NCBI GenBank assembly: GCA_039707465.1
Contig: CM077643.1
Span: 333,704,419 to 333,768,418, forward strand
From: Rhabdophis nuchalis
Taxonomy: Eukaryota > Chordata > Lepidosauria > Squamata > Natricidae
Direction: 5' to 3'
DNA: 64,000 bases
In this document: positions 1 through 10,215 of the stretch, piece after piece
How positions within the stretch are numbered: the stretch's first letter is position 1
Layout: every line of letters begins with the position of its first letter
The notes under the pieces: generated by a model
What the model saw: the letters and a program-made list of their open reading frames with translations, nothing else
Told to the model about the DNA's origin: nothing
The model's database searches: none
Position numbers and translations under genes: made by a program

Positions 1-110
1 AACCTTTGCCCTCCTGCCAACACAAATTGAGACCGGTCGGAGAGGTAGGAGGAGAACCACCGTAAAACGGTGCCCCCCACCCCCAGCCCCTCCAGCCGGC
101 GCAATTTGAT
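1..110. repeat. L2-related fragment with fold-back structure, cut by window edge
   Basis: Bases 1 to about 76 resemble the reverse complement of the start of the L2 fragment at 39213-39290, sharing the AGAGGTAGGAGGAGAA block and the CACCGT/ACGGTG palindrome. Bases about 70-110 resemble the same segment in the forward direction, ending GCAATTTG opposite CAAATTG near base 24. The stretch is therefore a small inverted pair. It may continue left of the window. Assignment to L2 is by internal comparison only. Confidence 0.4.
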
Positions 111-403
111 ACCATGGTCGATGGTATCGAAAGTAAAAAGTAATAGCAAAAAAAAAAAGTTACTTGTTCAGGTGAACTGGTATTTCCAACGATCAGCTCT
201 GACGTGCAATTTATATTAGCTAGGGAGCAGGGTTTCCTTCTTTCTAGCTAATCTAAATCATGTGGCACAGTGGATTCCCCCCCATCCCTCGCCGTTCGCT
301 TACCTTTGCAGACGTGCTCGGTAGCAGGTTCCACCCACCCGCCCGGACAACATCACATTGATGCTCTGCACACATGCCCACATTGCTACTGAATCGATAG
401 CAA

Positions 404-776
404 ATTTCACCCCTGGGTGGGGAAGAAGAGGGGGAAGAGAAGTGAGGAAGGATCAGAAAAAAAGAAAAAGAAACATTGACTGCAGACTCTCTCTGTTGCA
501 GTCAAATAAGGCATTAACATCAAATCACAACTTTTTTGTTTTTTCATAATAATATGAACAAGACATTTCTATAAAGATCTATCAATCTAATCAGTAAAAC
601 CCAAAATCAAAGAAATGGCTTGTTCATATTATTATGAAAAAACAAAAAAGTTGTGATGATGTTAATGCCTTATTTTACTGCAACAGAGAGAGTCTGCAGT
701 CAATGTTTCTTTTTCTTTTTTTTCTGATCCTTCCTCACTTCTCTTCCCCCTCTTCTTCCCCACCCAGGGGTGAAAT
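404..776. repeat. Long inverted repeat (arms 404-570 and 611-776, ~40-bp spacer)
   Basis: The left arm (404-570) and right arm (611-776) are near-perfect reverse complements over about 165 bp, differing at only a few positions. Examples are the matched blocks CCCCTGGGTGGGGAAGAAG / CTTCTTCCCCACCCAGGGG and GCAGACTCTCTCTGTTGCAG / its complement. Short open frames inside are mirror images and not genes. It could be a fold-back transposon, a templated inverted duplication or an assembly artefact. No terminal motif or target duplication was identified. Confidence 0.8.
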
Positions 777-894
777 CAACTTACCTTTGCTATTGGTTCT
801 TTCCATTCTTTTTCTTGTTCAATGGGTTTTTAAAAAAAAATTTTTTTATTTATTTATAGAAAGAGCAAAAATTTCAATTTCTGTATAAACAATG

Positions 895-1400
895 TGTTGT
901 CTGAGTATATTTATTTTGAGTAATAATCATCATAACAATAGCATTCATAACATTAGTAGTCATCATATAGTAACAATAACATCTCATTATAACATTGATA
1001 ATATACATATAGTGACAATAGTGCTTACTTACTCATTTTGTAAACCATTTTTACAAAATTAGTCATTCTTTTGTGTTTTTAAACTGTTTCTGCTTGATAA
1101 ACATTAATAGAATGAATCCCATATTCAGCGTCTTCTTGGTCTTTAATTTCAAGTGTTAATCTGTCCATTTCTGCACATTGTAATATTTTTTATTACATTC
1201 TCTTCTGTAGGGATCTCTATGTTCTAACAATGTTGCACAAATACAATTCTAGCTGCTAACATATGTACATATTCCTTTAAGTACATATTCCCTCTGATGA
1301 TATGATGCTCAACAGAAATATTTCTGGTTTTAAGTTTACATGTTCCCTTGTTTGTGGATCTTGATCAAGAGATCAGTGACTTGGTATAACTCCTAGCTTT
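895..1400 (-). mobile_element. L1-type LINE ORF2 C-terminal fragment, degraded
   Basis: Read on the minus strand, the segment contains the same ordered words as 15095-15665, such as the complements of TTAATCTGTCCATTTCTGCACA and AATTCTAGCTGC, which fit the C-terminal part of squamate L1 ORF2. Frames are broken throughout. The family call is from memory of L1 ORF2 ends. Boundaries are approximate. Confidence 0.5.
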
Positions 1401-2572
1401 GGACTAATAAAATGACTGTTTGGATCATTTGGCATTCAGACTAAAAACTTTGGCATTTTTCGATGTGCCAGAAAGATTTTCCACTAGAAAGGAAACAGCA
1501 ATAATCCCTAGAAGAAGGGGGAAGGAGAGGAAGGGAATCACAAAACATACATCATGCAGTCACAATGTAAACTCCATGGCAAACTTGCATCCCCAATATC
1601 TGATGCAAATATCTAAGCATGTTTTTTGCATGATGCTATCAATGCACATGCATCATTGTCATATAATCTCAGTTTATTCTGCTAAACCCAGCCTGCTATT
1701 AACAGTAAAACTGGGGAAGTTTAAAGTGTGGTATCCCAAACAATCTGCGGTAAGGCAGAATGTAGGCTCATATTCAGTTACAAATGCCATATATTTTAAG
1801 AAAGGGATGGAAATATTACTAGGAATTCTGTTCCCCCAATGATTTCCCTTCATTCTCAAAATCTGAAATGACAGCAGTAATTTAATATTAAAGATTAAAA
1901 TTTAAAGGCATTTGCTACGGTTGCAATTTATAAACCAGAGTAACAAAGAACTCTGAAAAGACAGAGCAAAGAAATGCCCCCTGCCTTCCTTAAAATTACC
2001 CATAACAATATAATAAAGAGCATCAAGTTAACCCATTTTGATTGATGCCATAGCTCTCCGTGACTCAAAAACTACATTTGATATCCAGTCAGTATTTGCA
2101 CACAACAAAAACCATACAAGTCACATAAATATTCCCTTATAGAAACTTTCTTTGATTTATACTGTATCCATTTTAACATATTTTATAATATCTGAAATGG
2201 ATATTATTTGGCTTCATATAGTAGCTCTAGGCTGTTCTTATTTTGTTTCCTAGCTCAGACAAAAACAATTGCTCTTCCCTACTCCACACCCTTAATGAAT
2301 TCATTGCCATTTCCTTAGATACAGGTAACTTGAAAGGAAGATGATATAAGGATACCGGAAAACTTGTTAATAGTTGCTCCAAGGTAACAATGAATCCATG
2401 ATCTGTTTTGGTACAGGTGCTTGCATAAATAATGATCATAATTAACTTGACTCTATCCGGGGGAATTTTTTGGAAATGTGATCTTCTAACAAATACAAAT
2501 GTGACAATGATGAATATATTTTGTGTTTGTCCCTCAATATGCATTCCCAAAGATGTGAGTCTTTATAAAGCC
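1401..2572. other. No recognised feature
   Basis: AT-rich non-coding sequence. The longest open frames (140 codons or fewer) have no domain, no splice-site context and no resemblance to known families that I can see. I see no repeat structure. Confidence 0.5.
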
Positions 2573-2580
2573 CTCTAGAT

Positions 2581-2701
2581 CAGGGGTTTCCAACCTTTGC
2601 AACTTTAAGTCTGAAGGACTTCAGCTCCCAGCAAAGCTGGCTGGAGAAGTCTGAGAGCTGAAGTCCTTCAGACTTAAAGTTGCAAAGGTTGGAGACCCCT
2701 G
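2581..2701. mobile_element. Fold-back hAT MITE with 8-bp target duplication
   Basis: Starts CAGGGGTTTCCAACC and ends GGTTGGAGACCCCTG. The two halves are nearly complete inverted complements meeting in AGCAAAGCTGGCT. It is flanked by a perfect 8-bp duplication CTCTAGAT (2573-2580 and 2702-2709), the hallmark of hAT transposition. It belongs to the same fold-back set as 13913, 24560, 37593, 44740 and 49261. It has no coding capacity. Confidence 0.9.
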
Positions 2702-2789
2702 CTCTAGATGTTGTTGAATATAGTTTTAAGCAACACTGCCAGTAGTCAGGGATGCTTATGGACTGGGACATAGTCAGGTCTGGACTATG

Positions 2790-3465
2790 GAAATGCTCTC
2801 TACATGGGGCTCCCCTTGAGGTGCACCTGAAGGCTACAGTTAGTGCAGAACGCGGCCGCGCGGGGGATCTTAGGAGCCTCACGGCATTCCCATGTAACAC
2901 CTCTCCTGCGCGAGCTGCACTGGCTGCCAGTGGTCTTTCGGGTGCACTTCAAGGTGTTGATCATCATCTTTAAAGCGCTCCATGGCACGGGTCCTAGTTA
3001 TCTGCGAGACCGCCTCCTACCCCATACATCCCTCCGACCGATCCGCTCCCACAGAGAGGGTCTGGTCCGGGTGCCAACGGCCGGGCAATGCCGGCTCGCG
3101 ATGCCCAGGGGAAGGGCCTTCTCTGTGGCGGGCCCTGCCCTCTGGAACGATCTACCCCCCGATTTTAGGAATATCACAGACCTCCGCCTCTTCCGTCAAC
3201 AACTAAAAACGCACTTTTTTCGCTTAGCTGGCCTGGCTTAATCTTCCGAGTCCATCTATTGGTTTTAAATTGAATTAGATTTTATTGGGGTTTTAATTGG
3301 TTTTAGCACAGGCTGGGTAATTTAATAAGTTTTTAATATTTATGACATATTTATTATCGGTTTTATGTTAATAAATGCGTGGTTTTAATTTTTCCTGTGC
3401 ACCTCCCCGAGTTCCTTTTTGGGAGAGTGGCGGGTATACAAATTTAATAAAACGAAATGAAATGA
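2790..3465 (+). mobile_element. L2-clade LINE 3' fragment (ORF2 C-terminus and 3' end)
   Basis: Encodes the region after the L2 reverse transcriptase, with motifs NAAARGIL, LLRELHWLPVVFRVHFK and AGPALWNDLPPDFR in the + direction, then a short 3' UTR with CCCGAGTTCC...GGGTATACAAATTTAATAAAA and simple tails. It is homologous to the longer copy at 39213-40460. It is 5' truncated and partly frameshifted, and therefore inactive. Confidence 0.8.
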
Positions 3466-3645
3466 ATGAAAATGAATACTGAAAGCTGAAGTTGAGGAAC
3501 CTCTGGAAAACCACAGATTTAATATGCCTGCTGCTCTATTTATATATACTGGTTTGTTGGTTTGGATTATTATTTAAAAAAAGATCCACAAAGGCACCAA
3601 GTGTATTAAAAATTATAGTAAGGTAATTCTAATAATCTTTTTAAG

Positions 3646-3890
3646 TGTTGTGACCCGCCAGCAACCAGCAGAGCTGGCAGCAGATTCGGACAGTGAGAAG
3701 GTTGGGGAGGAACATGGGCCATTCCTGGAGTCTGAGGAAGGTTCTGATGAGGACCCTCTGTCAGAGGAAGAGAAGGGGCCAGAGCCGTATCCCAGTTATC
3801 AGCTGCCTTCAGAGTCAGACAGCAGTGAGGCAGACAAACAGCTGGAGTCTGTTTGTTAATAAAAGGGTTTTTTGTCGGGACAAGGAGTTT
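3646..3890 (+). mobile_element. Possible solo LTR or LTR fragment with acidic open frame
   Basis: Begins TGTTGTGACCCG, encodes a short Asp/Glu/Ser-rich frame (about 70 codons) and has TTAATAAAAG near the end, resembling the poly(A) segment of an LTR such as the gypsy LTR at 33020. No partner LTR or clear target duplication was found. It is not convincing as a host gene: there is no splice context and composition is highly biased. Confidence 0.3.
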
Positions 3891-3892
3891 GC

Positions 3893-4600
3893 TTCTTTGA
3901 TTGATTGATTGATTGACTGATTGGATTTATATGCCGCCCTTCTCCCAAAGGACTCAGGGTGGCATACAACATAAGAAACAAATAACACAAAAGTTAAAAA
4001 GAGATTAAATTAAGAATCCAATAAGCAATAAGCAATAAATCAATTAACAATTTACAAATCATGATATAAAATAAATTAAATTTGGAATTAAAATTAATAA
4101 GTTATTTTCTTCCGGCCAGGCTGGCTTGCTGAAAAAGCCAGCTTTTTAGGGCACACCGGAAGGACGGGAGGTCGGGAATTATGTGAAGCTCCGGGGGTAG
4201 CTCATTCCAAAGGGAAGGCGCTCTCACAGAGAAGACTCTCCCCCTGGGGGTCACCAGCCAACACTGTCTGACTTACGGCACCCTGAGGAGGCCAACTCTG
4301 TGGGATCGTACTGGGCGATGGGAGACTACCGTGGCAGTAGGTGGTCTCGTAAGTAGACTGGGCCTAAGCCATGGAGCCCTTTAAAGGTCATAATTAGTAC
4401 CTTGAATCACACCCCGAAAACAACCGGCAACCAGTGCAGGCTGCCTAAAAGGGGTGCAACATGGGAGAACCTAGGTACCCCATGATAACCCGCGCGGCCG
4501 CATTCTGGACCAGCTGAAACCTCCAGGTGCTCTTCAAGGGCAGCCCCAAGGGCAGAATCATGCTCTTGGGAAGCCTAGGTCAGAACACTAACCTCAGAAT
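3893..4600 (-). mobile_element. L2-clade LINE 3' fragment, reverse orientation
   Basis: The complement encodes degraded L2 ORF2 C-terminal motifs: a valine-glutamine-asparagine-alanine-alanine-arginine core, a leucine-histidine-tryptophan-leucine-proline stretch, and LWNELPP near 4200. The 3' UTR lies at 3893-4090, with a TTGA repeat tail where the element's 3' end meets the flank. It is 5' truncated with multiple frame breaks. Confidence 0.75.
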
Positions 4601-5148
4601 ATTGAATCATTAGTTGGCTGATTCTTATATATTCCAAGAACTCAAAAAAGGCCAGGTTATGACCTTGCTGTGGTGACTCATGTCAATTACCAGACATCTG
4701 GATTACTGCAACATGTTCTGTGTGATTGCCTTGTGTTGGTTTGAACTATAAAACCTTATATGGCTTGGCATCAGGGTTCTCCACGGGACCATCTCATCAA
4801 ATTTGAACCATCCAGGGTGTCTCTCCTGGGAAGAATTTTAGTAATGTCCCACCAGGGGAGGAATTAAGGAGACAATGTTTCTCATGATAACGCTCGTCCT
4901 CTGGAAACATCTTCACTCAGAAGCAACATCGTCTTAGAAGCAACATTGTCTCCATCGTTAACAACCTTCCAATGTGGACATACAAGGTTAAGCCGAGAGT
5001 TTTGAGATATATTATTATCTCAACATTGTTCTGTTACATGATTTAAAATTAACTTAATTTTAACTTTATTTTACAGTGAACATTGTTTTGTTTTATAATG
5101 TGAAATTAAATATATACTATTTTAACCTCCAAGAGTCATAAGAAGTGG
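4601..5148. other. No gene; degraded repeat-like sequence
   Basis: Contains short internally repeated words such as GAAGCAACAT(C/T)GTCT around 4920-4950, and wording reminiscent of decayed LINE coding sequence near 4680-4800. Nothing can be assigned. Confidence 0.3.
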
Positions 5149-5231
5149 CAGTATACATACATACATACATACATACATACATACATACATACATACATAC
5201 ATACATACATACATGCATGCATGCATGCATA
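5149..5231. repeat. (ATAC)n microsatellite grading into (ATGC)n
   Basis: About 16 uninterrupted ATAC units followed by several ATGC units. The minus-strand frames of repeated Met-Tyr-Val-Cys are repeat artefacts. Confidence 0.95.
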
Positions 5232-6040
5232 AATTTGAGAAGTCTGTTCTTTTGAGAAACAAATGTTCATTGCATCTTCCCTCTTTGCTTTCTCTTTTAT
5301 AATTATTAAATTCCATGCAATACATGGGTCAATCAACTCAGTTTCCTTTGATTGAAGATCAGAAACAGTTAAACAGTTCCTTCCAATAAAATATGATCCT
5401 GCATTTTTGTTGTGATGTTTTTTGTGATGTTTTTATTGCTTTGTGTGTTGCCCAGTATACAATATAAGCAGGTACACACTTTGTATTTTTAAATAAATGC
5501 ATACAAATAAATAAATGTATATTCCAAAAAGTTAATCGTTGTCTAAAAAGGTTCTTTTGAACATTTCACTCAATATAAATAAAAAAATAAGAATAAGGGC
5601 AATTATTTCCAGTTGTTAACCGCTGCTGTGCAACACTTTGCAATAATGTGAGTAACAAAAGTTTTCTTGTCTGATAGAATAAAATTAATGTAAAGGTCTT
5701 CAAACCAATTTGGCACATTGAATAACAAAGAAAAGACAAAGTTCCTGTAGCTTCTCAGAGTAAAAATACCAAAGGAGCAGCATGGGAAGGATGAAAGCAA
5801 AAGTGTCAGAGGCAATTTAGTTCATTTCTCTCAATGACATTCCTAAAGGAAACTTTTGGTAGTATTAAAATAAATGTCCTTTTCTTTTTTTAAACAAAAA
5901 TAAAAATCCACTATAATTGATATCAAGTCTGTTGTGACATTACTCACAATGCAATCCCCCTGACAAAACAGTATCATCTCACAATACACACACACACACA
6001 CGTATTTTTTTTTTTTTAAATTCCCACTAGGGGGAAAAAA
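5232..6040. other. Non-coding; short CA run and poly-T
   Basis: AT-rich. Contains a possible decayed LINE 3' end with AAATAAATG repeats near 5490-5520, a (CA)n run at about 5985-6001 and a poly-T at 6005-6018. This is the sequence immediately upstream of the candidate VIT first exon. No convincing TATA box is visible. Confidence 0.4.
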
Positions 6041-6059
6041 AGTGGGAGGGAAAAGAAAC

Positions 6060-6358
6060 TCAAAAGAGCAGTGCCGAAGTCAGCAACAACATCACTCTAA
6101 GGAGTCTGTGTTTGTCATCAGAGAGAGAGAGAAAGAATATAATGTGCCTTTCTTGCTGCTGAGACTTTGCTGGGAAACATTTGATGTAAAAGAAAAGAAA
6201 AGAAGAAAAGGTGCAGAACTCGACTTTGTTTCTTGCTTGTACCTGACTCTTTTAGATGAAGTCTGCCTGAAGACTGGAGTGCAGAAAAACTCATGCAAAG
6301 TAACCAGTCATTCTGTCCGAAGAAAAAAGAATCGAAACAATTCTACACTTCCATCAAG
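6060..6358 (+). other. VIT: Candidate non-coding first exon (5' UTR) of vitrin; start uncertain
   Basis: A purine-rich, repeat-free block ends CATCAAG at 6358 and is followed by GTAATG, a good splice donor. The coding ATG of VIT lies in an exon with 39 untranslated bases before it (26530-26568), so an upstream untranslated exon is required. This block is the best candidate I can see in the 26 kb before it. The 106-codon frame here is low complexity (Lys, Arg, Ser) and is more likely untranslated. The transcription start is not determined. Inference only. Confidence 0.35.
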
Positions 6359-7146
6359 GTAATGCTGATGGTTTCTCTCTGATGCCATTTGAGATCAGTT
6401 TTGGGAAAGGGTATTGGGGGAGGGAGATGGAGGGAAAGAGAAATTTATATTTTGGGTAATTTGGTGGTGGAGGTTATGCCAATGGGGAGATGCTCAAAGG
6501 GAAGAAAGCGTTCCACCAATTCTTTGCCTAATTGATGTATTCAGAGTTTGCAAACACAGATCAATGGTGCCTCCCTAAGTTTTGATAAATATCACCTGAT
6601 GGCCCCAAGAGTCATTCTATAAGCATCTGTGCATTTTCTTAGATATGGCTTTTTCAGTTCTGCCTGCATTTTCTCCAATAACTAGATGTGTTAACTCAAA
6701 ATTGCACAACTGTTGTGACAGTTGATGCACTATCCTTATTTGGGAGTCCAGAAAGAATTTTATGGAAGAAAACCCTCCTGAGAAACCATGTGTGTATATG
6801 AACTGCTACCATCTCTCTTTCTTTCCCTTTCTCCCTTCCCCCCACTCCCCAAAAGCTTTTGTGCTGAAGGCTGCAGGGTCTTTAACACTCTGAAGAGCAC
6901 TAGCATTATCCAGCCTGTCACAGCAACTCACCTTCTCCCTGAGAGATTAGATTCCTAATAAATTTCTAAAATGCGGTTTGTGTCAGGCTAGTAGCAACAT
7001 GTACGGAGTGCTCCAAGCAAAATTTCAAAAAAAAAAAAAAGAAACAATCTGCCTGAAGATGGTTAGCTGCTATTAGCTGCATCCCTGGAGCTGCAATGAA
7101 GCCATTTCAAATTTGAAAAAGAAATTGGAAAAATACCTTTAGGATG

Positions 7147-7220
7147 GTCCTTCCTTCCTTCCTTCCTTCCTTCCTTCCTTCCTTCCTTCCTTCCTTCCTT
7201 CCTTCCTTCCTTCCTTCCTT
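7147..7220. repeat. (TTCC)n microsatellite
   Basis: About 18 tandem TTCC units with no interruption. Confidence 0.95.
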
Positions 7221-7966
7221 TCACAAATGCTAGATCAGAAAATGATTAAAATGTCATTATTTATTCACATGGCAAACTAAAGCTAAGTCACAAGATTTTC
7301 CCTCGGAGATTCAGCAAAGATAATTAGTGTGTATGATACACATGTTTGTCTATGGAAGGCAAAGTGATCCTTGTTAAGGCAACCCAGAGCATAGCTCAGC
7401 ATTTACAATTACATCCCAATTATGTTAAACAAAAGATAGAGAAGTCTGATTACTCAAGTTGCAAAGAATGACTCCCTCTCTTTTCCCTTTATCATTTTTC
7501 TGAGTCTAACCTGTTACTAAACTTTGAACAGACTTGTTTCTCATTTTAATTTGACAAATTGTTTAGGAAACCCAAGAATGTTGGGATAAAAAGGAACTGC
7601 ATTTTCTCTTACTATTATCAAAATGACAATATTAGGAGAGATTGCACAGTTGTGATAACACTAAAAAACTAGCCTTCACACTGAATAATCAGGGTTTTGG
7701 TTGACCTGAAGTAGAGAACCACGTCACCTGGACATAAATTTAGCCCATAGGCTCAATAAACATTTAGCCAATATTGATCTTGGTATTGTGTTAACATTCT
7801 TCAGTTGTTTTCACCTTCTCTTTGTTTTCCTAACTTATGTTTGCAGTTTATTTTTTATCATGCTGCGAGTTGAAAGTTTGTTACTATTATATGATGAAAA
7901 GGAATCTATTTCCTTTGTAGAAAGTTCAAAGCAATCTTAGTAGGGTTAAGTAACTTTCTGAAAGAG

Positions 7967-8170
7967 AGCCAATTTGTTGTAGTGATGAAAGCATCAGGCT
8001 GGGAGACTCTGAATTCTATTCCTGGCTTGGGCAAAAGTCAGCTGGGTAACCTTCGGCTAGTTCCTCTCTCTCAGCCCTAGGAAGGAGGCAATGGCAAACC
8101 ACTTCTGAACAATATTGCTATCAAGAGCCAGAAAATTCAGGATATCCAGGCAGTTCAAATGGGTATAAAG
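7967..8170 (+). mobile_element. tRNA-derived SINE, squamate type
   Basis: Shares the core CCTAGGAAGGAGGCAATGGC and AAACCACTTCTG with the copy at 43452-43630. Upstream text (GTAGTGATGAAAGCATCAGG, CTGAATTCTATTCC) occupies the places of tRNA-like A and B boxes, though degraded. Family recognition is from memory. Confidence 0.55.
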
Positions 8171-8483
8171 ATTTTTTTTTTGCAAGTTTAAGCTCTCTAT
8201 AAGAATCTGAACTACTAACAGTCAAAGCAATTTGGCGGCAGATAAGGAATTCAACATGGGCTGGATTTAGATCTCGTGTGGGTGCGAAAGGACTCATGAC
8301 TGAGGACGTGCTTAAACCCTACCTTGGGCTCATCTCATACACTTGCCAAGAAAACTGTAGGGGCTAATTCAGGAAGTTTCAAAGTCTGACTCAAAGGCAC
8401 CCCCCCCCCAAAAAAGAAAAACACAGACCTTTCTGAAAGCTATTTCAAACAACTCAGATTACAATATACAATTAGAACAACTA

Positions 8484-8742
8484 TGGACCTCCGCTCCTTC
8501 CGTCAGAAATTAAAAAACTCACTTTTTCTGCTTGGCCGGCCTAGGTTAGTCTCTACCCAGGGATTAGGGATTGTTAATTTTAAATGGGAATTTTAGTGCA
8601 GGGATAGTCAAATTTAATTTGTTTTTATTGTATTTATTGTATTCATGTATATATTTTTATGTTGTTTTATTCCTCCCTGTACACCGCTCCGAGTCCCCTA
8701 GGGGAGAGGACGCGGTTATAAAAAATTAAAAAATATATATAT
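8484..8742 (+). mobile_element. L2-clade LINE 3' end fragment
   Basis: Begins in the last codons of ORF2 (GACCTCCGCTCCTTCCG, as at 40197-40213) and continues through a 3' UTR with CACCGCTCCGAGTCCCC and GGGGAGAGGACGCGGTTATA, ending in A-rich and AT repeats. It is strongly 5' truncated. Confidence 0.8.
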
Positions 8743-9072
8743 ATACAACAAAGATGAGCTCATGTCAACCTACATTCCTATTTGGCCCTAATTGTGTATG
8801 AATTGGTACTTGTTATTCAGAAGCATATTTTTTTTACATGTTCAAAACTCACATTTGTTTGTTTATGAAAACATCACATAAAATCAATTTATTAGAATAC
8901 ATTATTTTATTAAATTAACTCCACATTAAATCTAATTATGCTTAGCCTTTGTTTAAAGATGAAATATATTCCATCAAAAAACATTTCTTTCACTTTCTAT
9001 ATTTCACATTCTCTATGCAGACATTCTAACAGATACCACATGCCCGAGGTATCATATCTACAAATGCTTTAC

Positions 9073-9276
9073 CTTGTATCTTATCGGTAACTGAAAAATC
9101 TTCATTTAATTAAACTAATGCCCAGGTAGCGGGAAAGATTTAGAGCTGAAATATTCATTGCTGGTTCCCGGCCACTGATTGGCAAATAGGGACCATCTTA
9201 GGAAATAAAGGTAATGAGAGTATGATCATTAGCATAGTAGTCAGTGGACTTTCAGGTTTCTGAGAAAGAAGGGAGG
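9073..9276 (+). repeat. Unnamed interspersed repeat, copy 1
   Basis: Matches the reverse complement of 12770-12982 over about 200 bp. Shared words include CTTGTATCTTATCGGT, TCTTCATTTAATT, AGAGCTGAAATATTCATTGC, CCACTGATTGG and AAGGTAATGAGA. I cannot name the family. It may be part of a Penelope-like or other composite element. Confidence 0.6.
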
Positions 9277-9584
9277 AATCCTAAGTTTGGTCCCAGCAAA
9301 AGAGACTTTAGGAAGAAGCAGGGGTTATTGACTAGTAGAGATCCAGGTAAAGAAGAGTAGGAAGTAGGCTGCTTTGGGAATGACCAGGGAAGGTGGGCAC
9401 ATGAGAAAGGTAAGGGGAAGAGTTAGGAGACTTGGAGGAGTGAAGAAATGTAAAAGAAAGAAGAGAAAGACCAGAAGACTAAACAGACTTTGGGATGTCT
9501 ACTTTGTATGTGAGAGGGGGAAAGAGAAAATTTGTATAAGATAAACATGAAGAAATAAATTATTAACCCTAATGTAGGAACATG

Positions 9585-9932
9585 GCAGCATCTCTGGCTA
9601 AGACACTGAGCTTGTTCATCAGAAAAGTCGGCAGTTCAGCGGTTCGAATTCCTAGCACTGTGTAATGGAGTGAGCTCCCGTTACTTGTCCCAGCTTCTGC
9701 CAACCTAGCAGTTCGAAAGCATGTAAAAAATGCAAGTAGAAAAATAGGGACCACCTTTGGTGAGAAGGTAACAGTACTCCGTGTGCCTTTGGCATTTAGT
9801 CATGCCAACCACATGACCGCGGAAATGTCTTCAGACAGCACTAGCTCTTCGGCTTTGAAATGGAGATGAGCACTGCCCCCTAGAGTTGGTAATGACTAGC
9901 ACATATGTGCAAGGGGAACCTTTACCTTTAAT
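9585..9932 (+). mobile_element. tRNA-derived SINE with long body (squamate SINE)
   Basis: Has a tRNA-like B box GCGGTTCGAATTCC at about 9639, then a conserved body (GAGCTCCCGTTACTTGTCCC, CACATGACCGCGGAAATG, GAGATGAGCACTGCCCCC) and a tail GGGGAACCTTTACCTTTA. It reads as a nearly full-length copy of a SINE abundant in snakes and lizards. The family name is not asserted. Confidence 0.8.
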
Positions 9933-10002
9933 GTGGGTAGAACTTGTAAACAGGAGTGTTTACAAGATATAGAGTCGGTCTTTCAAATAGCAATATTGAA
10001 TA

Positions 10003-10215
10003 GGGTACAAGCTATCCTCATTTAGTACCACAATTGGGACTGGCAACTTGGTTGTTAAGCAAAGTAGTTGCTAAATGCTTATGATCTTACTTCAGCTTTT
10101 CTTTGCTTTACCTTTCTGCAAAGGTTGTGAATGCAAGGGGTTGGTTGTAAAGTTACTTTTTCATCTCTGTTGTAACTGGGAATGGTTGCTAAATGAGGCC
10201 ATCACAAAGGGATGT
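10003..10215. mobile_element. Degraded non-autonomous element related to 27402 and 54455 copies
   Basis: Shares words ACAATTGGGACTGGCAACTTGG, GTTGTTAAGCAAA and GTTGCTAAATGAGGCC with the better-preserved elements at 54455-54832 and 27402-27600. Ends are not recognisable. Confidence 0.35.

Noticed and set aside
1420..1842. 140-codon + strand frame
   Set aside because: No recognisable domain, repeat or splice signals; expected by chance in a window of this size.
3650..3859. Acidic 70-codon frame as a small host gene
   Set aside because: Ends beside an LTR-like TTAATAAAAG and begins in TGTTGTGACC; better explained as an LTR fragment.
5122..5336. Minus-strand frames with Met-Tyr-Val-Cys repeats
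   Set aside because: Produced by the ATAC microsatellite.
6042..6362. 106-codon frame as a protein-coding gene
   Set aside because: Low-complexity Lys/Arg/Ser composition and no domain; it fits an untranslated exon better.
9639..9655. tRNA gene suggested by the GGTTCGAATTCC B box
   Set aside because: No cloverleaf can be folded around it; it is the internal promoter of a SINE, as are those at 44400 and 46425.
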